A stretch of DNA of 64,000 nt. Origin: Amyloporia xantha (Eukaryota > Basidiomycota > Agaricomycetes > Polyporales > Adustoporiaceae). Below the pieces are notes generated by a model. The model was not told where the DNA came from. It searched no databases and was given only the letters and a program-made list of their open reading frames with translations. Below, piece after piece: positions 11,681 through 21,744 of this stretch (position 1 is its first letter; every line of letters begins with the position of its first letter). Location: positions 1,178,001 through 1,242,000 of the forward strand of contig JAYKKR010000005.1 in assembly GCA_036971615.1 (NCBI GenBank). Direction: 5' to 3'. The position numbers and the translations under genes are program-made.

Positions 11681-14600
11681 ATGGCTACCGCGCTGCAACT
11701 GCCCGCACCAGATACAGGCCCCGCGTTCAACGAGGTCACATCCAGTTTCGTACCTCCTCATACACACATGAACGACTTTCCAAACCGTATCTCTATCGCC
11801 GATTTCGACCTCAAGGACACCAGGTATCCGACAATTGGGTCTTCGCGTGCCAGCTGGGTTAACTATCCTGGGAACGGCTCTCCAAAGTCGTGGCTGAGCG
11901 AGAAGCTTGTGGAGGAACCGGTGGAGGAGCAGCAACAGCAGCAGCAGCAGCTGCTGCGTCCACAAAGCCAGCAGGCGCAGTATCCAACCGCAGAGGGCAC
12001 GTTGTCGGCGTTCGCAACGCCGTCTGGGAGTCCTCCTCGCTTCAGTGACCGTTTCGGTCGCGACGAGCCTCTCCAGCGCCGGCCGTCGAAGGGTGGCTCT
12101 AGAGAACGTAGCCGCGTCAGACCGGAGATATCACAGGGCCCGGACATGGGGCAACGCCAGTCGAGTCTACGACCCTCGCAGGACCAGTTTGGCTCTCTGC
12201 TGATACCGCCCTCTCCCCGCCACCCATCACTGCCAGCGTCTGGCATCATGGCGGGTCCGAGCGCTTCGCCGAAGTCGCCCGTCGTGCCGCTGTCTGCTTC
12301 GCCTTCTTACAGCCCCTCTGCCATGCAGGTGCACATCTCCCCGAAGCCCCGCGCATCTGCGCAGTACCCGACGTACATCAACCCGCCGCCTGGGGCCAGC
12401 ACGATGAATGCAGCGTACGCTCCCGCACAAGTGCCGAGAGAGGAGGTGTGCGTGGAGTGTGCGATGCGGGATCAGGATATGGCGGATGTCGATGCGACGA
12501 GCCCGGGCGTGTGGGCACGCGAGAGCGATGCCGACTATGAGGACCTTGTCCGTCGGGAACAAGAAGAGGAGGCAACGGGAATATATCATCCGGAGAGCTC
12601 GTCACGACCACGAGCCACGGGTCAGCCTTTGTCGGAGGAGAACTTGAAGTTTTGGACAAGCATTGTACGTTCTCTATTGGTCGGAGTGCTTTGTCTGCTT
12701 CATCTCGTTCTTTCTTTTGCGTAGAACCCCAAAGAGCCTTCCTCGCGTCAGCAGACGTTGGATCAGTATGTCAAATCTCAACGTTCACTGATTGAAGCAG
12801 AAGCACTGGCACACGCCCGGGCGATGCAGGAGGCTCGACAGCTGGAAGACAGGATGCGCAACACATATTCGCAGTTGCGCCGGTCGGCGTACGAACTGAG
12901 CAACAACCCACAGCTCGCAGAGGATGCTAGTGGTGTTCGTATCAAACCTCCTCGCGTTGCCTCGATGCCGTCAGGGGCGATCTTGGCTGTCAACACGAAC
13001 AATCATGGTCGTGAAGTGACTTTGCTTGAGAACGGCATGATCGTCGAACATGTCGATGTCCGAAAAGAGGAGAAGGAGGAACGAGAGCGGAGGCGGCGCG
13101 AGGAGCGACGCAGTCGCGGGCGGAAGTCATCGCGCAGCTCTGCCGTCGATGTCGCCTCCATCTACTCCATGCCTATCCCGGGACAGAAAGTGCCGACGGA
13201 CAGCGGGTTCTTCTCTGGGCCAAGGGGCAGCGACTCGCGATACTCGCAGTCGTTCTCACCTCGGCCTAGCAGCGTGCTCACGATGGGTGCGGATAGGCCG
13301 CATATGTTGCCTCGGGCGTACTCGCAGGCGTCATTCTCGGACATGCAGAGCATCGGCTCCTCGTCATCTCCAAGACGGTCGCGCTTCTTTGGGTTCAAAA
13401 ATCTCACCTCCGGCTGGAGAAGTCAGGATAGTTTGGCACCTTCAGGAAGCATGATGGATATGCAGTACGTTCAACATCCACTGTTGTGATGGTCAATACG
13501 ATTAACATTTGATCAGTGTCGCTCTTCAACGGGAACAGCAATATTTGCAAGACCATCCTGCTGCCGATATGCGCAGTAACACTCCTACCCTGCAGGTTAG
13601 TGAGGTGTGGGCAAAGGAAGAAGCCACGTCGCGGACGGCGACTCCTGTAGCTGAGGCACCGAAGAAGAAGAACGGTCTGAAGAAGATATGGAAAATCGTC
13701 ACAGGGTCTTCGTCGAAGAGCGGATCGCGGCAGAAAGGGCGTGATTCAGTTCGATCGATGGAGAAGGTCGAAGATGACACGCCTCTGGACCCTCCTCCGC
13801 CGTTGTCGTACTTGGTAGACAGAGAGCGGGGGCTTGCGTCGAGACGGCACGTTTCTACTCCTTCCCTGCCTTCGTCAGTATCACCTAACCCTATGTCTTC
13901 GTATGCGCCCTCACCCCCCACGGCACCTTCTAGCCTTGTTCCCTCGCCGACATCGTCGCGTCAGCCCGTCAACGAGAAGGACAACATGAGCGATGGGCGC
14001 AACAACAGTGGCAATCATGACACGGACCAGGAGCATCATGGCCCTTCTGGTGACACGAACTCACCGGAGTGGGAGTCGCGTGGGCGGACGACGCAGAGCT
14101 CTTCCAAGACTCTGTCGAGTTATGGAGGCCCTCAGACACCTGCAACGGGGCAGTCGGTGCGACCGCACTCCGTTGCCATTCGGCGGGACAAGTCGTTACC
14201 TCCCTTGCCGGGAGAGTCCTCAGTTGAGTTCCCTGACCACCCGATGCCCGATGCCCGCCCGCAGACCATGTTCACCTACAACCACCTGCCGATGTCATTC
14301 TCGGGAGATCTGTCTCCGAACAAGCTGCTCCCTCCTAACGCGCCTTTCCGCACCGCCGACAAGCGGAGGCAGTCCTTTGGTGGCCTGGGGTCTGCAGCCC
14401 GGAGTCTTCCTGGAAAAGGCATGCTCGGCTTGCTAACGCCGACCGCGCCATCCCCTGCTTTCCATGCAGATGAACGTTATGGAGAGTTTGGCTCGTCGCG
14501 GTTGTCGCTAAGCCAGTGGGAGAGCGCCCGGGGCTCGCAACGGTCTCGCGACGAAAATGGGAAGCCAAGGCAGCGACGTAGTAGGTTTGGTCTGGCGTCT

Positions 14601-14870
14601 CTGTTCTCCAAGCGGTCTTATGGCGGTGACAGCAAGGAGAGTGGGTATCCAGAAAAGGAGTACGCTGCTTCTGGCTTCAGGAGCTCCGGGTCAGAACGGG
14701 AGGAGGCACCCTCCAACGGAAATCCCTACAGCCCTGGCTCCGCACACAGCAGCAGTGCGCAGAGGATGTCCATGGCATCGCGGAAAAATATCGCAGAGTT
14801 GGTCGACCAAGACCCGGAGTTCGTCGCGTATCGTTATCCGTCGACGGATGCACGCCTCGATCTTGGCTAG
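11681..14870 (+). CDS. Large disordered protein with a CxxC motif
   Basis: Three exons (11681-12664, 12725-13464, 13517-14870) encode 1,025 residues. I do not recognise a named family. The protein is Ser/Pro/Arg-rich and mostly disordered, with a polyglutamine run near residues 86-93 and charged coil segments (RKEEKEERERRRREERRSRG). Short ordered-looking stretches stand out: EEVCVECAMRDQDMADVD, TLDQYVKSQRSLIEAEALAH, SGAILAVNTNNHGREVTLLE and KKNGLKKIWKIVTGSSSK. These read like conserved islands in a scaffold or cell-polarity protein, but no function can be assigned. The ATG at 11681 is the first in this frame. No signal peptide or membrane segment. Exon phases close cleanly. Confidence 0.85.
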
Positions 14871-16244
14871 TTCTGTCCTGCCTGATCTCTGCCGCTCTTT
14901 ACCTGTCTCCGCAAAATGACGTCCTGAGTCGCATGTACTGGGCACCCCTCTCCATTTGTCTCTCTGATCCCTCTGTCGCAAGCAGTTCACTAATCATATT
15001 TTGCGCACGCTCATTTTGCTTCCGTTACATCTTGGGTCATCTCGCTTTTTGTTTGTTGTCCATCGCATCGTTCACCTCATCGTACGGACTTATTCCTCGA
15101 TTGCCCAGGCTAATCTTTCATGTTCCTCGCACGGACGGTATCGTATCCTCTCGATTACTCTTCATCTCACCTTGGCGAGCTGTATGCTAGATTCATTCTG
15201 CCAATATTGCACATATTTCGTCATGACCCCCAATGACCTGTCAGATGTTTTGCTGAAGTTTACCCAAGTGATGTGTCTGCTGCTTACTGACGCGATCTCA
15301 AATCTAGATGGCCAGCACGCATGCACACGCGATTGAGGTTCTCTCTGTGCGGTGCTTTGCTATGAATTATGCCGAGCTTCAGGTCCAGGTCTCTCTGCCA
15401 AGCTGCAAGGAATATGCGAAAGGCCGGTTGATATATGTATCTGCTCTCATGTCCTTTTCACTGTCAGATGTCAGACGTGGTAAATATGAATTCGAACGGA
15501 ATATCGTCGAGATGATAAGGATGTCCAGAGTTCCAGAATGTCCTGTCCACGGGGAGGTTCGTTCGCCGGACACCGAACACCGAACATGGAACGTCACACG
15601 GTGACACAGCTGTGACTACCAGTACTCGCGAGCGCTTATTGGCCGTCGCAGTTTCCAAAATAGGTATCAGCCCGCCATTGTGGCTGAGTGTTGGCCCACC
15701 AGCGGCCACGGGCCAAGCGGGGGGGTATGTCGACTCTGTCGAGGCCCACTGCTGTCCACAGCAGTGTCCACACATGAAGCTAGTGTGACAGAGGATTCCT
15801 TTTGTATATACCAGGTATGAAGTTGCCTAAGTAGAGGTAACATGTTTCATCTGAATTAGCCACGGTGAGCCCCAGGCTCTTGACAATGAAAGCGACGGGA
15901 TTGCTATAAGAGGAATGCGCCCCCTGCGCCAGTCGCCGACGGGGATCAGTCACCAAATGCGGGCCAGTGCGTGCCCGCCGCGCCACCCGCTTTGACCTAC
16001 CAATTTAGGGAGATATGGTCCATGTGGCCTCACATCACACTGTCACAGCGCCAGGCACGGTTCGCCGAACGTGTCCGCCGAACATGTTCGGCGAACCAGA
16101 CTGAATATCTGTGCGGCACTGCCACGTGACCGTGTCGCGTCCCAGACGCGTAACTGGTGCATTCGTGGTGTCTTTCTTTGACTGTAGCAATAGTAGACCT
16201 TACTCAGTATCTGGCGCAAGTTTCAATTCACAAGACATTCAAAA
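14871..16244. other. Intergenic region, 1.4 kb, with inverted-repeat motifs
   Basis: No gene supported. The region holds the 3' flank of the preceding gene, a CCGAAC-rich motif at 15560-15591 and a perfect nested inverted repeat at 16059-16097. The remaining sequence shows no coding signal. Confidence 0.5.
16059..16097. repeat. Nested inverted repeat upstream of MND1
   Basis: 12-bp arms GGTTCGCCGAAC (16059-16070) and GTTCGGCGAACC (16086-16097) are exact reverse complements. Overlapping the right arm is the perfect 16-bp palindrome GCCGAACATGTTCGGC (16077-16092). A degenerate relative in the same orientation lies at 15560-15591. It sits ~150 bp before the MND1 start codon, so it could be a dimeric regulator site or the end of a small repeat element. 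Confidence 0.7.
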
Positions 16245-17416
16245 ATGGTATGACTTCTTCCTCTAAGAAAGATGTTCATCCGCTGAGCTACTTCTTGCGC
16301 ATCTGCAGGCTCCTCGTGGACTCTCTGCGGAAGAGAAACGCGTCAAACTCCTCGAGATTTTTCATGAAACGGTACAGCATCTTCCTCCTATATACATGAC
16401 CACTAATGGTGCGCTTTAGAAAGATTTCTTTCAAGTGGGTATTTCATTGGTTTCTCAGACGATTTAGGCAAGCCGTTGATGCTGAACCTGTTTACTAGCT
16501 GAAGGAGCTCGAGAAGATGGGTCCCAAAATGAAGGGCATCGGTATGCGTCACCGTTATACTGTATTTGTGGTTTTGTCGTATTGACTCGGGGCGTCATGC
16601 ATATAGTCTCGCAATCGGTCAAGGAGGTACTGCAGGGCCTTGTCGACGACGGGCTGGTGCAGGCCGACAAGATCGGCTCGTCTAACTGTGCGTCCTCTAT
16701 GACACCTTCAAGTAAATTCTTTCATCAACAGTGCCCGATTTTGCACGCATATATGGACCCTCTCAGTCTTCTGGAGCTTTCCTTCGCAGCGAGGAGCCAT
16801 GGTACGTCTCGTGCTGTGATTTGTATTCATATTCCATGGTAATCATACTTTTGTGTGCCAACGACATCACCGACAGATGCAAAGCCGGCTTACCACAGTG
16901 AAGGAGAGCCAAGCTACACACAGCGCACAGCTCGCTGAACTCTGCGCGGCCGTCGAGACCGAGAAGGCGGCGAGACCGGATAGCGTGCGTGCCTGTCTGC
17001 GTGAAAAACCGATGCAGTTCTCCTTTACACTGTTCTCCTTTCTTCACATGCCTAGCACGAGCGGACGACGATGTTGGCGCGTCTGGCCGACGTGAAAAAG
17101 GAGCTGGCGGAACTCGAGAGCGAACTGGCGCAGTATGGCGCGTGCGACCCAGTGCGGGTTGAGGAGAAGAAGCGCGCGGTAATGCTCGCAAAGGAAGCGG
17201 CTGTGCGCTGGACGGGTGGGTGCTCGCTTTCTCATCATTTGCAGTATCGCGGTCCTCGCTTGCCTCGCAAACTGACATGGGTATACGCGATGGGCTTGCG
17301 CGTTGTCAGACAATTACGTCCTGCTGCTTGCGCACTTCACCCGACAGACGTGCGTCGACTCGGCCGAGATCAAGAAATACCTAGGAGTGGACGACGAATA
17401 CGAGGACATCTGCTGA
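16245..17416 (+). CDS. MND1: Meiotic nuclear division protein 1
   Basis: Partner of Hop2; the heterodimer assists Dmc1/Rad51 strand exchange in meiotic recombination. Nine exons (16245-16247, 16309-16371, 16420-16434, 16499-16541, 16607-16687, 16767-16801, 16877-16984, 17056-17215, 17310-17416) encode 204 residues, the usual Mnd1 length. The N-terminal winged helix is diagnostic: MAPRGLSAEEKRVKLLEIFH, ETKDFFQLKELEKMGPKMKG, SQSVKEVLQGLVDDGLVQAD, IGSSNFFWSFPSQ. A Leu/Glu-rich coiled coil follows, ending VRWTDNYVLLLAHFTRQ and a C-terminal cap. The first coding exon is only the ATG and the third is 15 nt (KDFFQ). Both joins are required by the conserved protein and have good GT..AG sites. Confidence 0.93.
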
Positions 17417-18233
17417 TCCTCTTCCCACTATATTGTTGTCAATCATCGCTGCTGTATCTGCTCTTCTTCCCTGTTTTCATTGCTCTGTATTCTCGGAACC
17501 TCTGTAACCATACAATCTGTGTATCATCACATATCCCTTGTCTTCGAAAGCAATATTACAACCAACGAATTCTCCTCCTTGCATTCCACTGGCTCGACAT
17601 TTCCCGGCGTCTATAGCATACGCGCGCCTAAGACGACCTGGTCCGTGCGCGCTCTCCCCGCTCTATATAATCTACCCACGCACGTCTGAATACCTCATAC
17701 TTACCTTGATGGCACTCCTCCCTTCACCTACCTGGGGGTTGTGGTCTACGGAGGCCCCTCATAGCACGGCGACCCTGTCCGCAGGGTGTCTCCGTGGTTT
17801 GTGTGAGCCTCGGCTCATGCACCGTCGCAATATTTCCCTGTCCCACTTCGGCCCTCGGGCTGGGTGGGCCATTTTTTATTGTCGGATCGCTCTTCTAACC
17901 CTAACCTCTCTATCAGAGAGGGAAGTTTGGGTTGAGACCATGGGAGGAGTGGAAGTCACTGCTGCGCGCCTAGATTTTGTGCTGAGATAACTTCGTGCTA
18001 CTACTGCGTATTGAGAGGGGTATATGATATGTATCTGCTAACAACCTGCACTACCATGTAATTACATCGTGTTTTACCGTCAATCCTTTTGTTCCACGAG
18101 CAATTTCAAGTCCCATGTCCTGTCCCGAATTGATCGAAACGGACCACAATGTACACTATCCACGCGAATTCCGCCCTACGATGATCAAGTACTGCACACG
18201 AACAAGAAAAAGAATATCCATCATCTCGCATGC
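17417..18233. other. Convergent intergenic region
   Basis: Lies between the 3' ends of MND1 (+) and the transporter gene (-). Holds both terminators. Plus-strand open frames at 17480-17990 have no recognisable content. No further signal seen. Confidence 0.45.
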
Positions 18234-19715
18234 TCACCCCACGCGTGCCTGCACCGAGTGCACGACGGTCAGCCCGAGCGAGCACACGACGGCCATGACG
18301 GGCGAGAGGAAGTACGCGATCGTGAGGTAGCCCGCGATGGGGCCCTGATCGATATCGACGAGCTCGGCGACGTTGATGAGGAGCATGGCCGACGGGCCCG
18401 CGGGGATGAGGACGAGGAGGAACCTGCGCGAAGTGCAAAAAAGGGAACGGTCAGAACCGGTGCAGGACGGGCCATTGGGAGGGAGGAGAGCAGAGCGCAC
18501 GACTGGCCACTTACCATACGAGCGGATCGCTGACGTACCACCCGCGGCCCGCGCTCGCCCAGACGAAGAGCAGGCCCACGGCGGGCATGACGACGAAGCG
18601 CATGAGGAGGACCCAGACGGTGGAGGGCCAGCCCGGGTGCGAGGAGGGCACGAGCGCGAGCTCGGCGCCGACGGAGAAGGTTTGGAGGACGACGCTGCGG
18701 ACGGGAGGGGAGGTCAGACGAGGAGGGGATGGGTGGAAGAAGCACACGTACAAGATGTCACCGAGGTTCTTGACGCTCTGCGTGACTGGCGCGTACAGTA
18801 TGCCGTCCTTGTCGAGGAACGCGCGGTGCAGCGGCGAGATCATCTGTGTAAAGCAGGGTCATCTCCCATGTTAGCATGGCGATTGTTTCACAGAGAGAAT
18901 GGACGCACACCGAAAACGAACGCGATGATCGCGCCGATGAGGGGCGGGCTCATGTAGCTCCAGACTTTCTTGACGGGCTTCTCGAGGAAGGCGACGGTCT
19001 CGGGCCAATGCAGGTCCGGCACGTCCGCGATGGGGCCGAGCGCGCCGCCCAAGTCGTCCTCGCGATCTTCCACGCCGTGGCCTTCGTCGTCCAGCAGGCC
19101 GACGTGCTCCTCGTCCTGGACGACTGGAAGGAGGCGCCCCGGGCCCGGGTGCAGCCTGTTCCCCTCGCGCGCGTCGACCTTGTTGTGCCCATCGTCGTAC
19201 GCAAGCACGATGGGGGCGAGCTGGAAGGTGAACACCTGCTGGACGATGGCGTTGAGGAGGAGGAGGGACTTGGCGCGGCTGAGAGTCTCGGATACGGGCT
19301 CGCCGGGGGCGCTGAGGCGGGCGAGGACGCCGGTGGTCTCGAAGCTCTGGAGGAGGAGGAGGGGGAGGGCGTTGGAGTTGGGGCGGCCGCAGGCGATGAT
19401 GGTCCAGTGCTTGAGGTGCATGGCGCGCTGGCCTGCCCAGCCGAGGAGGTGGCCGACGAGGGTGGAGGCGAGGCCCCATGCGGGGATGATCCAGTAGCGG
19501 GAGAGGGAGGGCGCGGTGAGCTCGGGGCCCATCTGGACGATGAGGAGGGCAGGGAGGAAGAGGGAGGTGCAGAGGTTGGAGATGTGCTTGACGGTGAGGC
19601 GGGAGACGAGGCGGCGGCGGGCGACGACATAGCCTGCGAGACAGGTGAGGAGGACGGAGACGGTGCCCTGGAGAGCGCCGACGAAGGTGTCGAAGATGGT
19701 GTCCGGGGACGACAT
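18234..19715 (-). CDS. Auxin efflux carrier (AEC) family membrane transporter
   Basis: Four exons (19715-18909, 18843-18752, 18694-18515, 18423-18234) encode 422 residues. The N-terminal half has hydrophobic helices (GTVSVLLTCLAGYVVA; LFLPALLIVQMG; WGLASTLVGHLLGWAG; LLLLNAIVQQVFTFQLAP). A long acidic hydrophilic loop follows (VQDEEHVGLLDDEGHGVEDR), then four or five more helices ending SPVMAVVCSLGLTVVHSVQA. The motif GRPNSNALPLLLLQS and the helix-loop-helix symmetry are typical of Mem_trans/AEC proteins, which include yeast Ecm3 and related ER proteins of uncertain substrate. An ER or plasma-membrane location is inferred. The substrate cannot be read from sequence, and the name does not imply auxin transport. 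Confidence 0.87.
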
Positions 19716-21744
19716 GCGGATGGCGAGGTCGAGGCGGGTCTCTGGTCTAGAGGAAAGGGACTTGCGAGTCTAGAGGGATGGGAAGGCTATAGCCAGCTGT
19801 AGGCTGTAGCCAGCTGGAGGAGACAACGAGACGGCCGTGGAGCAGCCCCCGGTGATGTCATCGTATCCTCCGCTCAGATCGGTTCCCCCTTCGATCACTC
19901 CCCGCGTCGTGTCGCACACGTGATCGCGTCTCGTGAAAGCGCAAGATCGCTTCGTTCAGGGAATAGGTGCAAACATGACATAGAGGAAATCATGGAGGCT
20001 GGATAAAAACGCTGACGTCTGCTGCACAGTGCAACCTCAACGCCAATTTCATCTCTTAGAACAGCACTCACCACACGAATACACACTCACATAACAACAC
20101 AATCAATGTGAAGACGCACATAAGCAGTAGAACAGATATATTGAGGGGGAGTGTGTTAACACGGATTCCACATAGACGTGTTCATGGCAACATCCTCAGA
20201 AGCTGGGACACGAGCGGCAATCCATCGTAGGACAATCGAGCAATAAATAAGGACCGTTAGCGCCGCCAGCATTCTCCGCCCGCAGAAAAGGGAGTACGAT
20301 AAGCAGAACTCTTCTCCTTTGGCAAGACGAGGAGCGACTGACGGGCCCGGTGACTGGAATTTGAAAACTTGTCATGGCCCGACGATCCGGCGGATTAATC
20401 CTATGGTATCGCCGCGCAAGCTGCGACAGTGGAGAAAATCGGAGAGTAGGAAGATCATACCGCAGGAGCCCCCGGTTGTGTCGCCTCGATATCGGACGAT
20501 GTCCAATTGGAAATGCGGCGAACGCGAAACGTAAGTCCGCCGTAGATCAGAGGTCATGGTGACCTAGCTTGTTTCTGACACCCCAGATTAACGAAAAGGA
20601 CCGAGATCCGGACATGGCTTTACTGAAAATTGGATCGTACCACCGACTCGAGCCGATATCTTGAGAGCACTGCGCAGAAATTTGCGGATATAAGGGGACA
20701 GCTGGATAGGCACTCACTGATAGATCGTGGGGCGAGCAGCGAGATGCCACCGCTGAATGTTTCCGCCCCCAAATGTGCAGCCAATGCCACCACGCGAGCA
20801 GCAAGATTTCGAGTCGACGTGACCGGCTCGCACATCAGTCACCCTCGCACATGGCCACCCATGACGGCGCTGTGATCAATGCCTGACTAAATAATGGTGG
20901 TTCTGTCAGAACGCGGCGAGATGACGGGTCCGCGTACGGCGAGCCTAGTCTCACAGAACAGGGTGGCCATCACGTACCTCCGAAGATCACCCATCGCTTC
21001 GCGAAGGGGGGGGATGAAATGCACGGTGGACAGCAGAGATGCAGCGGGCAAGGAGAGGACGGCGCTCCGCAGATGGGGCCTGCGATGGCTGCCTTGCTTT
21101 ATTCTGCACTGGTGCGAAGCAGCATGTGCGACACTGTGGGACAATAGGGTGCGATAGGGTGCGAAGCGGAGAGGACATCCAGGGCTATCCAGGGCCAGAG
21201 AAGCTGGAGTGTAATAGAACGATGCGTTCTGTGGACACACATGCGCGATAATGGGTGCGTCTGCGAGTATCGCGCGAAAGGGCTGTGGGCTGGTCAATAG
21301 AGTCCTGTTGGGCACTTGCCTGTATAAGAGCCGGTGACTGTAGACGGCATCGCCAGGAATGATGCCGCATCGCGATCGACGTTTAGCGAGAGTGCGGGGG
21401 CCCCGCATTTTATGGAGAGTTTGAGCGAAAGGCTATTCTGAAGCGCAGGGGCGGTGGCAATCGCTGCGTATGACTGTTAAACAACAGGGACGCACAGACT
21501 AGAAGCTGGTCTCGGGGGGTGTCGCGCAGCGCAGGAGAGGCTCTCAGCGCAGAGTCAGGTGGCCTCGGAATGGAGGGGCGTGGTGGCGATAAAGGGAGGT
21601 GGAACAGGGTGGAACGTGCAGCCGGATATGGCAAGTGTTCCCACGGGGGATCTCGGTGGGTCGGCTCGTAATAAGACAGCCAATGAATGCGCCCAGGCGA
21701 AGTCGCCCCGCCTCCCCGCCCCCGCGTCCGCATCCTCCGCATCG
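19716..21744. other. Divergent intergenic region, 2 kb
   Basis: Between the AEC gene (-) and the zinc-cluster gene (+). Contains a short duplication of TAGCCAGCTG units at 19790-19820 and a tandem ATAGGGTGCG pair near 21145-21165. A CCAAT box at 21680-21684 lies ~60 bp before the next start codon. Open frames on both strands lack recognisable content. Confidence 0.45.

Noticed and set aside
17885..17910. Telomere-like CTAACCCTAACC
   Set aside because: Fewer than two repeat units in a normal intergenic region; not a telomere array.
18876..19802. 308-codon plus-strand open frame antisense to the AEC transporter
   Set aside because: Gly/Glu/Ala-rich product typical of antisense frames in GC-rich genes; the opposite strand has membrane helices and spliced motifs of a real family.
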